This document shows, piece by piece, positions 24,138 through 35,064 of a DNA stretch of 64,000 bases. The stretch is taken from positions 62,001 to 126,000 of the forward strand of contig JAMYHL010000057.1 of the NCBI GenBank assembly GCA_025531455.1, given 5' to 3'. The translations under genes and the position numbers were made by a program. The DNA is from Apiotrichum sp. Y4204. Taxonomy: Eukaryota > Basidiomycota > Tremellomycetes > Trichosporonales > Trichosporonaceae. Numbering within the stretch: position 1 is the first letter of the stretch; every line of letters starts with the position of its first letter. The notes under the pieces are model-generated. The model searched no databases. It saw only the letters and a program-made list of their open reading frames with translations, and was not told the origin of the DNA.

Positions 24138-27100
24138 ATGCAGGAACACACCCCCCCGTACGATGATATTCTCGAGGACGAGACACTCGCGCCTCTGAAG
24201 CGCAACCATGCATGCCTCCAGGTGGGTATCGGCGAGAAACAACATACATGTGGTGTGTCGTGTCTTGTGTCGGGTCCCATCGTGCCGAAATGACTCGACA
24301 CGACGCGCGGCACAGCGGACGGACCACCAGTTCCCACAGCCCATCCCCATACCTTCTTCAGCCTGCTCACACCACAGTGCAAGAAACGCAAAGTCAAATG
24401 CGACGCCGTCCGGCCAACATGCAACCCATGCATGCGCTCGCATGCGCACGCCCTCCGCTCGGCGCAGCGAAACAAGAGCCGCCCTCCACCCCTAGTCTGC
24501 ACTTATGCTGAGGGCGACGACGAGGAGCTTCCCCCTGGTCCTACCCGCGATGCGGTGCTCGATACGGAGCGGAAGCGCTCGTCGGCGGCGCCGGCGGTCG
24601 GGAAGCGCGCGGCGGTAGGCGACAAGTTGCAGCGGGAGAAGGAACGCCGCGCGGCAGAGGACAAGGACACGTTGAGGGCTCGCATTGGTAAGTGACTGGC
24701 CGGTGTGACCGACAGTCACACCTTATCAGATCGTCAGTGGATGTATCTAACACATCACAGCTGAACTGGAAGCTCGCCTTGCATCCCTCACCACCGAGCC
24801 GCAGACACAGAACCGCCCTCATGCTCATATCTCGCCTGTCTCCATGTCCTCTGGGTCTGGTTCCAGCCCCGAGAACAACAACCAAGCCACTGTCAATGGC
24901 AACTACCTGAACAACGCGAACAGCACCTGGGACATCCCGCTGACCGGCATCCAGGTCCCGCCACCGCAGTTCGACACGACGCCGTCGACTCGTCCGCCGA
25001 TGGTCTCGATCGAGGCTGGTGCCCCCGGCCAGTTCCAGTCGTTTGACTTTTCCAACTTTCTCATGCTCCCTGCGAAATGGCCCAAGAATCTGCCCGCCCC
25101 CGCGGTTCTCGAGCACCTCATCGACACGTTCTTCCAGTTTGAGCCGCAGGTACACCGCATCATCCACCGGCCGACGCTCCTGCAGCGTCTCGGGTTGCCG
25201 CCCACACACCCCGACTTCCCCTTCCCTGGTCTTCTCCACGCCATCTGCTCGGCCGCGGCGCCCCACACGGCGTGGATCAACACCCTCAAGCCCGAGGAGC
25301 TCGAGGAGATGAGCACGCGGCACATTACGCTGGGTCTCGACCTGGAGCAATGCGAGGATTTCTCAGTTGCCCAGGCGGAGGCGGCGGAGCGGTGCATCCG
25401 CCATTCTACGACCATTTGCATGATGGGAAGCGGGACATTTGTGTTTGACATGGCGCGCGCCCAGGTGAGTAGTGCATTTCGATCACTTTAGCAGATAATT
25501 TCCTTGATTACTCGTTCCCGATCGATCACTTACACAACCAGCTAATTCTGTCGCACGTCTACTTCAACAAGGGTATGGCACTGCGGTCGTGGATGTCCGC
25601 GTCCTCGACACGTCTCATCAAGGCACTCGAGATTGTCAACCGCAACGTCCGCAAATCGGACAAGCCGGCCCTCATGGGCGAGCCAAAGAGCGACCAAGAG
25701 CGAGAAGAGCGCCTTGCTACCGTATGGCTCGCGTACCTGCAAGAGGCCGGATTCGCCATAAACTCCAACTGGGCACCGACGTTTGATATCGACGAAATCC
25801 ATATTGCGCTGCCTACCAGCACCGACGAGTTCCTGCAGAAGTATGACACCAGCGGATATATGAAGGCGAACCCCCAGACGGGCCATGACGATGACGTTCT
25901 GGTTAAGTGCGTACCCCTTTAAGATTAGTCTGTCGACTAGGTCTGACATCACAGCCATCCCATACCAGACCCTTTCGTCCTTGTCATCAAGTGCTCTATC
26001 CTTCTCGGCAAGGTTGCCAAGTGGGTGCGCGAATGGCAGCAACGCGAGATCAAGCCTGGAGACACAATGGCGGGTTTCCGGAGCCCGGCCTTTGTCAAGC
26101 TCAACGCCGAGATTGCCGCTTTCCAGCTAAGCATTCCGTCGACTCTCAAGAACATTTACAAAATGGCCGACTCGGGCGCCACGGGTTCCTTCAACGCCGA
26201 CCTCCTCAGCATTCACCTGTATCCCAACCTCGCCTCATTGCTCCTTCACGAGCAGTTTGTTGACTGGAAGGGTCCTGAGACTCCGTCCCATCGCCACATG
26301 CAGAAGGCGTTTGAGGCCGTTGTGGGCTTTATCCACCTCGTTCCGTCGCAGCTAGACGTCTCCCTCCTACTGGATCCTCTGCTCGCCTTGTGAGTATTGA
26401 TATCAGAATATGGCTGACAAGATAGCTCGCTGTTCACTGTCGGCAAGAATGTCAGTCGTTTCATTGTCCGCGCAACCCAGATGGAACAGTATGCCCTCGC
26501 TAATCGGTGGCGCACCGACCTCACGGCAATCACTTCGTGTACGTATGAAACAAGATCTCTCGGAGCTGTGAAGCCCTAACTCTCAGTGCTCCAACGGTAC
26601 GGTAGCAAGCACGCCCTAGGTCTCCATCTCACGGTGTGGCTTCGCAACCACGAACGTCTGTATGAGACTGGGCAGCTGGACGACGATTGCGCAAAGCATT
26701 TCCGCATCACCCACGCTTCCGCGTGCTCATCAGAAGCGCCCGACATGGTCGATTGTAGCCTCCGTTCCGCCTCGACAAATGGCAGTGGCAGGAGCCCAGC
26801 CATGCCCTCGATGGGCCACAGTCCGGAAAGCGTAGAGGCCGTCGAGGGCCAGACGTCGGTTAAGCAGAACGGGATGATGCCGTCAGCGGACAGCCTCTTC
26901 CCGCCAATGAACGGCGTGTCTCTCGAATCCCTCAGTCTTCCCGGATCAGGCATGTCTACCAACGCACCGACCAACGCGGCAACACCAGGGTTCGACCCCT
27001 CCCTCCTCGAGTTTATCGACCCCGCCGTCGCTGCGCAGCTCATGGCCGCCATGGAAGCCAATCCTGCCGCTATGAACGCAGGCATGGGCACGGGTATGGG

Positions 27101-27200
27101 CACGGGCATGACGCCGCTCGGAATGGGGATGGACGACCTCATGGGAGCAGGAGCCAACGGGCGTCGGGAATGGGAGTTCAGCTCTACGAGCATGTCGTAG
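24138..27200 (+). CDS. Zn2Cys6 fungal transcription factor
   Basis: Seven exons: 24138-24221, 24378-24687, 24761-25464, 25542-25906, 25955-26389, 26426-26538 and 26587-27200, giving 874 residues. Introns are 156, 73, 77, 48, 36 and 48 nt. Splicing of exons 1 and 2 completes the cluster CLQCKKRKVKC with spacing C-x2-C-x6-C-x6-C-x2-C-x22-C. The last loop (22 residues, rich in His, Arg and Pro) is far longer than the usual 6-9. A basic, Glu-rich stretch and a short heptad region (LRARIAELEARLASL) follow, suitable for dimerisation. The fungal-specific TF domain begins near EPQVHRIIHRPTLLQRLG and extends over about 400 residues. The C-terminus is rich in Met, Gly and Pro, a possible activation region. 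Target genes are unknown; no neighbour forms an obvious pathway with it. Confidence 0.92.
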
Positions 27201-27616
27201 TGTAGACCCAGCAAACACACCCCTCAAATCAAGGATTGAAATCGGTCCCGAGCGAAACTTCGTGTGGATCTTCTGTACAGATAGAGCGTTATTGTAGCTG
27301 TAAGCTAGTGTTGGGGTGCTGCCCGTTCGAGTCACTTTGGAAATATGAACTGTGTGAATTATCGCCACCGAAATAGACAGTGCTCGTCGTAATCTAGCCA
27401 GAAATAGATGTGACAAGCCGTGATGTGCCATTTATTTCTGCTCTCACTTTCAATCTTCAACGAAGTAGAAACAAAGCCCCCTCTCTCACGGCTCGGCCTG
27501 CAACACTAACATACTCTGATCCCCGTGCAGCACAACGATAGCAGCGTATTAGAATGGTCTACATTGATCTCTGACTGTATGGTAACTATCTACATTACGT
27601 CCGTCCTCCCTACTCC
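27201..27616. other. Convergent intergenic region
   Basis: Short gap between the 3' ends of the Zn2Cys6 gene (+) and the ENA-type ATPase (-). It must hold both terminators; no other feature is visible. Confidence 0.5.
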
Positions 27617-30600
27617 TCACGCCACGGCGTCTGGTGACTTCTCCCGTTCACGCTTCTCGGGGTGCGCGATGACGCTACCGTTTGCGCGACGCTTGGCCGC
27701 CCGGCGGCGGAGGTACACGCGCTTGCACCACTTGTACCCCTCTGCGGCTGCGAGGTACACAAAGATCATGCCGAAGACAATGCCCCACTCCCACTTGATG
27801 CCCGCGATGAGGAAGACCTTGTTGTTGATGGTCGGAATGTACACGACGGGGAAGGTCGAGAGGACGAGCACGACGACGCACCACAGCAACACCTTGTTGT
27901 CCTGGAGGTTCATGCGGAACATGCTCATCGTGCTGTGCTTGCACTCGAGCGCGTGGATGAGCATGATAATCTGCAGTGTCGCCATGCATGTCGCGCGCGC
28001 GCGGAAAACGGGGTCACACAGCGCCGAGTCCTCCGAGTTGCAGTTGTGTCCCAGCTGGCCATCGTGCGTGCCCCACATGACAATGACAAAGTTGACGAGA
28101 GCCTGCGCGCCCATGAGGAAGCCGTAGAAGAAGAGGTCGATGAAAAACTCGGCCGTGAACAGCGTGCGGAATTCCGAGGGCGGCTGCTCCATTGCGTCGG
28201 CGGACGTGGGCTCGAGACCGAGCGCCATGGCGGGTGGGCCGGCCGTCAGCGTGTTGATCCACAGAGCGGCAACGGGCGAGAGCGGGAAGACGGACGAGTC
28301 GTTTTCGTCCTTGAACGCCAGACCGAAAATGAGGACGACGAGCTCGCCGACATTGCCGGACAGGAGATAGAGCAAAAACTTGGACAGATTCTTGAACACG
28401 CTGCGGCCCTTGCGGATCGCGCGGATGGCCGACGCAAAGTTGTCATCGGTGAGGACTATACGCGCCGACTGCTTTGCGACGTCTGATCCGGTGCCCATTG
28501 CGACGCCGACGTCGGCGCGCTTCAGCGCCGGCGAGTCGTTGACGCCGTCGCCCGTCATCGCTGTTGTCTGGTTGCGGCGGTGGATCGCATCGACCATGCG
28601 CACTTTGGTCTCGGGGGCGCAGCGCGCGACGACGAGCGGAAGATCGGGGAGCGCGTCAACCTCGGCGTTGGAGAGCGCATCAAACTGCTGGCCGGTCATC
28701 ACCGCCGACTTGGCGTACGACCGCTCGAGAATGCCAATCTGCAGCGCGATCGCAGTCGCGGTCGCGGGATGGTCGCCAGTGAGCATGCGCGGGGTGATGC
28801 CTGCCTGGTGGCAGTCCGCGACGGCGCCGGGAGACTCCTGTCGCGGAGGGTCGAAAATGCCCGCGAGGCCGAGGAACGCAAAACCCTGCTCAAACTCGCT
28901 GCGGGGTTCCGAGAGTACCTGTGCCTCGGCGCTGGCGTTGAGCGTCTTGCCGCCGAAACAGAGGACACGCAGGCCGTGGCTGGCGAGAGCGTCGATCTTG
29001 GCCATAATCTCCGCGACGCGTTCCTCGGTCAGCGGCTCGCCACCGACAGTCGTGCAGCACTCGAGGACGCGCTCGGCCGCACCCTTGATGAAGCAGAGGA
29101 TCTCGGGCTGATCAGTCGAGCAGAGCTTGTACGCGATGGACATGCGCTTGACGCTCGAGTCGAAGGGATGCTCGATGAGCTGCTCGTAGTGGCCGTCAAT
29201 CGGCGCCGTGCGCAAGTGGACGGATGACCGCCGGCTGTCCACCTTTTCGAGGTGGTGCTTCACCTCGCCAGTAAGATACGGCTTGCCAAAGCCAAGCTTG
29301 TACGCCGCAACCTGAAGCGCCGTCTCGGTCGGGTCGCCGTTCGCCTGCCACCCGTTCTCGTCGTCGACCGGGCGGCGGATAGATGCCTGATTACACAGCG
29401 AAGTACAGATAGCCAGTTCGCGGAGCGCAGCGGGGACAGACGAGAACTCGATCGGCGCCGTGTCCTCCGGGAGCTCCTCCTGCGTGCTGTAGTCGCCGGA
29501 GGGGAGGATGCTGTTTGCATCCGGAAGAACCTCGCCGCGGGGGTAGAAAGGGTCGTTTCCAGTTTCGAACGAGTACGCCTGCCCGCGCGCCGTGTCGGGG
29601 CGAACACGACCCGACGAGTCTGACGGCGCCTCGGGATCGACGGGAACCCACATCTTGCGCACGACCATGCGGCCGACCGTCAGAGTTCCCGTCTTGTCCG
29701 AGCACACGTTGTTCACGCCCGCGAGGGCTTCGATCGCATCCATGCGGCGCACGAGGGCGTTGCGCTTCGCGAGGTCCGACGACGCGCGCGCAAGCGTAAG
29801 CGACACGACGGCCACGATCGACACGGGCAGCATGGAAACGGCCGCGGCGACCGTGTACGTCGCCATCGAGGGAGGGATGTCCTTGAACGCCGTGGTGGAG
29901 AGCACAACAATAGCGGTGACAATGGCAGCGACGAGGAGCGTGTACGCAAGCTTGTTGAGCTTGATCTGCAATGGCGAGTTCTCAGCGAGGCCCATGACCA
30001 CCTTGAGGCGGTGGACGCGCGCCGCCCAGCCGGTTTCCGTGCGTTCCGCCTTGTTCTGGAGAGCCTTGGCGATCCGCCCAATCTCCGTGTCCATTCCCGT
30101 GGCGGTGATGACGGCGTATGCGCGGCCCTTTGTGACCTGCGCGCCGGAGAACACCATGCTCACGCGGTCGCCGACGGGGCAGTCGACCTCATCGACCGGT
30201 TCGCTCTGCTTGGCGACGGGGAGGGACTCGCCAGTAAGGAACGCCTCGTCACACTCGAGATTCGCCACGCCGTCAAGCACGCGGCCGTCGGCGGGCACAA
30301 TGTCGCCATTCTTCACGAGGATAATGTCGCCGGGAACGACGTCGTCTACCGATATGGTCTGGGGGACATTCGAGCCCTGCCGCAACACGACGGCGACGGG
30401 GGCGCCGACGCTCTCCAGGCTCGCGACAATCTTCTCCGCCTCCCACTCGGTCCAGGTGCCCACGCTCAGGTTGAGCAGAATCAGAGCTGCGATCACGCCG
30501 CCCGAGATCCAGTCCTTGACGCCGAGGGACGTTGCCATCGCAGCGACTGCGGCGGTTAGTACCAGACTAGAACAAACGATGGAACATTGAGAAATACGGG

Positions 30601-31001
30601 GTCTCCACACCACCAAGCAGGGCGCTCATCTATCCTTCCGCAATCCGACCCCGTATTTCTCATCCTGTCCACGCCTACTCACTCAGAATGACAGTCATCG
30701 CATTCGCGACCTGGCGGAAGATGATCTTCCAGATATTGGCCTTTGGTGGGGGCTTGATGCGGTTGGGGCCGTATTCCGCAAGACGTTTCTGGACCTCGTC
30801 GTCGCTCAGTCCCCGCGCAGGGTCCACATTGAGGAGCTCAAGCACGCGGGTCGCGTCGGTCGTGTGCGGGGCCGAAAGGCCAGCCTTGTTCAACGGGATG
30901 GGGTTGAGCGAGTTGAGCGACCCGTCCCCGTCGGTGCCGCCGGGGTGGGGCTTCTCCGACTCGTAGTGTTCTGGCCGCGGCTTCTCTGTCGTTGTCGCCA
31001 T
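27617..31001 (-). CDS. ENA: ENA-type (P-type IID) Na+/K+ exporting ATPase
   Basis: Two exons read on the minus strand, 31001-30683 and 30546-27617, giving 1082 residues, the usual length for the family. The pump uses ATP to export sodium (and potassium) across the plasma membrane, important in salt and at alkaline pH. The 136-nt intron has a GTGAGT donor, a perfect TACTAAC branch site and a GCAG acceptor, and its removal gives VANAMTVILIAAMATSLGVKDW, matching the M1-M2 region. Key motifs are TGES (about 211-214), the phosphorylated Asp in CSDKTGTLT (about 388-396), TGDHPATA and TGDGVNDSPALKRADVG. Hydrophobic helices cluster at both ends. The frame also stays open leftwards into the intron, so an unspliced reading would add a false N-terminus. 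The cytosolic N-tail is rich in Pro, Glu and Asn. Confidence 0.95.
30588..30662. repeat. Perfect 16-bp inverted repeat inside the ENA intron
   Basis: The left arm is tgagaaatacggggtc (30588-30603) and the right arm gaccccgtatttctca (30647-30662), exact reverse complements, with a 43-nt loop. The whole 75-bp unit lies inside the 136-nt intron, between the 5' splice site and the TACTAAC branch site. I see no clear target-site duplication next to it. Confidence 0.95.
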
Positions 31002-31904
31002 GTTGAGGTACTCATCGAAAGTCGTAGATCTGGGACACAGAGGGGAGAGGCCATCCCGTCATCCCGCACACGGTTTAAGTAGGTTGGATGTTGTCAGGTG
31101 CTTGAAGTGGGGCGGGTTGGTACTGTTGACCTTCATTCTTTGGGCGGAATGAGGGGCTTAGGCTGAATGAGTTTTTCCAGATCAATATTAGCCTGATATT
31201 CTCCCACCACCAGACACTCCAGACACTGCCTGCGTTCCTGCCACGGTTAGCTGCGCCAAGCCCAAGCTGCCGCCAGCCGATGGCCGACAATCCCCCGGAA
31301 CGTGTCGCTCGACAGCACGTGCAGTTGTAAGTGGTGCGCATTCCCCAATGCACCAAGTATGGCCATTTGACTCATTGATCATTGACCGAGATGGTGCCCG
31401 TCCATTGGCACAGCTGGCACAGGATGTGGTACCATGCGATGATGACCCGGCACATATCTATTGACCCATTTCCATTTTCGATGTAGTGAGACTAGTGCGG
31501 CATGGTGCGGCCTAGGCGGATCTCGCTCCATGGGCATGACGACCCCGAATCGAGGCTCCGATTTTCGAGTCCGACGGATCTTGGGAATCGTGGCCGCGTC
31601 GTGGGTGTTTGTCAACGGTTGGGCCGCGGCCATGACGGCAAGTACTGGGATTCTAGCTCTTCTAGGTCGTTCATCGGAAAATGTGACCGGCACAACTGGT
31701 TGGCTGTTGCCGCAGTCTTCTGCCCATGGAACTGTAGTTTTGCCTTGCACTTCAATGCCTAGTCTTGTAGCATTGAGTCATCTTACACTGGTGGTAGCAA
31801 ACACTGGTGGTACAGACAATCTAGAGCTCTAAGTAATCTATTGGGTCGTCATATCATGCGGTCATCAGGTCTTTCCCTCCGGTCCAAGCTCCTTATTCTT
31901 CCAG
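31002..31904. other. ENA promoter and lipase 3' region
   Basis: About 0.9 kb upstream of the ENA-type gene, also holding the 3' end of... the region that precedes the lipase stop codon on its left side. A GCCAAG hexamer occurs at 31255-31260. Overlapping frames on both strands around 31380-31830 match no family. No exon is supported. Confidence 0.4.
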
Positions 31905-33272
31905 TTATTTTCCCTTGTCGCACTTGATGTACACGCCGTTGAACGGGCCGCGGTGAGTGGTGATCTTCTTCCTCCGCCAGTCAATGACCGCCTTGGTGGT
32001 CTTGAGCGCAGAGTCAAAGTACAGCTGGTTGGAGCATTTGGCGTTTTCCTGGCCCGAGCAGAAAATGGCCTGGGTGCCATTGACGTCGGGGATCCAAATC
32101 TCGTTGCTGCTGTGGCGGTACTCCATCCCGAGCGTCTCGGGGCGCGGGATGTGCGGCACCGGATCCCGCTCGGCGACCATGTACTGCGACCTGAGGCCCA
32201 TCTTGCCGTCCACATAGTTTGCCCAGTCGGGGTCGCCGACGCGCGGCGGCGCAAACACCTGCGCATGGACCTTTACGCGCGGGAGGAAATTGTGCAGGCC
32301 AACAGCGAGGATCTGCGCGACTCCCGCGCCCTGCGAATGGCCAATGACGACCACCTCCTTGATACGCTCCTTCTTGATCACCTGGTCGAGCGCAATGGCA
32401 ATTTTGCGCCCCATCCGCGTAAACCCGCCGTAGAAGCCGTCGTGGACCTGCGCCTTGCCAATTCCCGGAAAGTAGGTTTCTCGCGCGTCGACGTGCACAA
32501 TCTCTAGGTCGTTCATGATCGAGCCAAACTTCTTGGTCGTGCCCTGCACCAAGACGTACGCCTTGCGGTCCTGCAGCGCAACGTACCAAAACGGCGTCTT
32601 GTTGTCCTTCCCGCCGCCGCCGTACGCCACGACCTTGACGCCGCTGAGCGCCTCGCAGTGCGAGCCGCACGACCACGCCTTGACGTTTTCGGGTGTGCAG
32701 TACGACACGGCGGCAAAGTGCGCTGGCGTCTTCCATGCGTCGAATTCGGCTTGGGTGAGGTTCCGCGTCTCGCCATCAGTCATCTGCGGCTCCTTGTCGT
32801 TCTTGTCGTCCTCGTCCTCCTCATCGTCCTCGTCATCCTCATCGTCCTCGTCATCCTCATCGTACTCATCGTCCTCGTCATCCTCGCTGTCTGTGTCTTC
32901 GTCCTTGCCGTAATTCCTTTCACCCTCGCCATCCCGCTTCTCCTTCTCCTTCTTCCCCTTCTTAGGCCCCGGGACGTGTTTCCTCATCGTAAGCTCGAGC
33001 ATCCTGAAAAACTTGGTTTGGCACTTTGTCGCGTTGCGCTCGCCATACAGCTCGACAGCAAACCGCTGGTCGCTGTTGATCATGCCCTCCTGTGGCCCGC
33101 CGTACTCCGTGGAGAGGAACCACGGCAGCGAGTTGAACCGGTCAAACGTGTCTTCGCGGATCGGGCCGCGCACGCTCAGAACAGGGTATGTCGCCTCCGT
33201 TGCTGCCGGGGCCGCGTTGGTGAGTAGTGAGCCAAGCGCCGTGGTTAGCGTGACGAGGAGTGCGGTCTTCAT
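31905..33272 (-). CDS. Secreted class 3 lipase with an acidic insert
   Basis: Intron-free, 455 residues from ATG 33272. This start is chosen because a signal peptide (MKTALLVTLTTALGSLLTNA) follows immediately, although the frame is open further upstream. The alpha/beta-hydrolase fold shows FWYVALQDRKAYVLVQGT, the nucleophile elbow GHSQG (Ser about 313), an acid in AERDPVPH (about 370) and a His in EYRHSS (about 387). Such enzymes hydrolyse acylglycerols outside the cell. Cys residues in the core could form disulfides. Between the N-terminal region and the lipase core sits a Lys-rich stretch and then about 35 residues that are almost all Asp and Glu (about 124-160), encoded by a slippage-prone GAC/GAT/GAG array at roughly 32800-32905. 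That insert is unusual for the family. The true substrate is not visible. Confidence 0.92.
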   Translation of the reverse strand: MKTALLVTLTTALGSLLTNAAPAATEATYPVLSVRGPIREDTFDRFNSLPWFLSTEYGGPQEGMINSDQRFAVELYGERNATKCQTKFFRMLELTMRKHVPGPKKGKKEKEKRDGEGERNYGKDEDTDSEDDEDDEYDEDDEDDEDDEDDEEDEDDKNDKEPQMTDGETRNLTQAEFDAWKTPAHFAAVSYCTPENVKAWSCGSHCEALSGVKVVAYGGGGKDNKTPFWYVALQDRKAYVLVQGTTKKFGSIMNDLEIVHVDARETYFPGIGKAQVHDGFYGGFTRMGRKIAIALDQVIKKERIKEVVVIGHSQGAGVAQILAVGLHNFLPRVKVHAQVFAPPRVGDPDWANYVDGKMGLRSQYMVAERDPVPHIPRPETLGMEYRHSSNEIWIPDVNGTQAIFCSGQENAKCSNQLYFDSALKTTKAVIDWRRKKITTHRGPFNGVYIKCDKGK

Positions 33273-34199
33273 TGGAGAGAGATGAGTAAGAAGGGAGAAG
33301 GTGAGTGGGAGGGTAAGTGGGAGCTTCGAGCCTCGAGCCTCGAATTTTATGGCCGCTTTGCTTGTCTGTGGGTGTAGTAGATGATAAAATGCCCAATACC
33401 GATCTCCTTGCCTCCTTATATGTTGGGCGAAGGGTTCAATCCCGCATGCAGATGGAAGCAAGGTGTGACTTGTGAAGACAACGGGAAGAGAGGCGGTGGA
33501 TGAAGCGGTGACATGGGCCATGAAAACCTCAAACATGAAACGCCACCACCACCACGGTGCACCGCAACGACCGACCACACGACGCGACGCCTCTGAGCGT
33601 GAACGTCCAATGTCCAGTGCCCAATGCCTCTATCATGCAATGCACGTACGCACACCGATCTGCATGCCTTAATCTCATTTGATGGAGTTCTCGAGCATAG
33701 GTCGATATGTAACAGCGTTTGCTCAGGAATACGCAGCATCCAGATGTCCAATTTTCACATCTTGGCAGAGCGGTGCACGTACAGTCCACCTCAGCCACCA
33801 CTGGGCACAGCTGATGGCCTGGCTCAACGCGCGGCCGACCATTATTTGGATAACACGGGCAGCTGCCATGGGGCGTCCTGACACGACCACAACTACGATG
33901 CACACAGCTACCACCTATCGGCTTAACATGCCCTGCCCTTGTCCATCTTATCCGGATCCTGAAATCATACTACGACGCCCGGTGTCCTGCGGCAACCACT
34001 CATTAATGGGCTGAGAGGCTGGCTTCCGTAGTCAGATTGGAGGCAAAGCGCATGAGGATGGGGTATGCGTTTTCTCAGGTCGGTCTACTGGTTTTCCTCC
34101 AGTGTCAATGTTGCTGTCAATACGGCCTTGGATAACCGCCGCCCCAATCACGCTCAGGTAGACTTCACACATTCGTTGGCATCTCACTACACAGCACGC
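33273..34199. other. Lipase promoter and 3' flank of the DLH-family gene
   Basis: About 0.9 kb. The part next to 33272 should hold the lipase promoter, while the right end borders the stop codon of the dienelactone hydrolase family gene. I see no exon. Confidence 0.45.
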
Positions 34200-35064
34200 T
34201 TACGCAAACGCCTTCTTGACAAACTCGACGCCCTTGGCAGCGGCGTCCTCCTTGTCCTTCTTCTCCTTGTCGTTCATGTCGTCGCCGCGGATGGTGAAGC
34301 CGTGCACGGCGTCAGCGTAGCGCTCGACGAGGACCTTGTCCTTGCCAAGGGCCTTGGTAAGGGTCGACTCGAAGCTGTCGAGCTGGTCGGCGGGGAGCAT
34401 CGCGTCCTTGTCGCCCCAGAAGATGGCGACAGGGACGTTCTTAACAGCCGCGACATCCTTCTCGGAGAGGAACGACGGGTGGTTGGCGACCACGGCGTCG
34501 ACGCGCACGTCGGCGGGCACCGCGTCCGAGCCGAGAATCACAGCGTACCTGCCTCCCCAGCAGAAACCGACAGCGGCAGTCTTGGAGCTTTGAATCAGCA
34601 CAGATAACTCAAGTTCCCACGTACCTCTCAGCCTTGACGCCCTTGACAAACTTCTCAATCTTGGGGCGGACGTTGGCCTCCGAGTGCTTCTCGAGCCATG
34701 GGTTGAGGATCTCCATCGTCTTGGATCCGTCGGCGTCCTCCTGTTCCTTGCTGCGCTTGGCCATGTCGCGGGTGTTGGGAACAATAGTCTTGAGGTGGTC
34801 GAGGCTCACGGGGTCGCGCTCGAACACATCCGGAAGGACAACGCGCCAGTTGCCCGACTCGGCCCACGTGTCCGCGAGCAGCTTGGCGTTCGGGTACACG
34901 CCAAAGATGTCGGGGACGAAGATGATGGTCGGCGTCGACGGGGACGCCTTGGCGCCGGTCACGTACGTCTCGAGGCCGTGGATCGTCACGGTCTCGCCCT
35001 TGGGCGTGCCCTTGTGAATGTGGCCGGAGGCACAGCACTGCTTGACGGAGGTTTGCTCGGACAT
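34200..35064 (-). CDS. Dienelactone hydrolase family protein
   Basis: Two exons read on the minus strand, 35064-34625 and 34587-34200, giving 275 residues. The 37-nt intron has a GTACGT donor and an AAAG acceptor. The alpha/beta-hydrolase fold is complete: TIIFVPDIFGV, the nucleophile elbow GFCWGG (Cys nucleophile, as in the DLH family), the acid in WGDKDAMLP and the His in AVHGFTIRGD. The N-terminus (SVKQCCASGHIHKGTP) is typical of fungal DLH-like proteins related to yeast AIM2. There is no signal peptide, so it is likely cytosolic. Bacterial relatives open dienelactone in aromatic degradation; the fungal substrate is uncertain. No aromatic-degradation genes lie nearby. Confidence 0.93.

Noticed and set aside
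27290..27345. gttcgagtc resembling a tRNA B box
   Set aside because: No matching T-stem, acceptor stem or A box can be drawn around it.
30563..30682. Alternative ENA intron ending at TTCTAG (30565)
   Set aside because: It breaks the frame with the GTGAGT donor and leaves the TACTAAC branch site inside the exon; the acceptor at 30547 keeps the frame and gives the family sequence.
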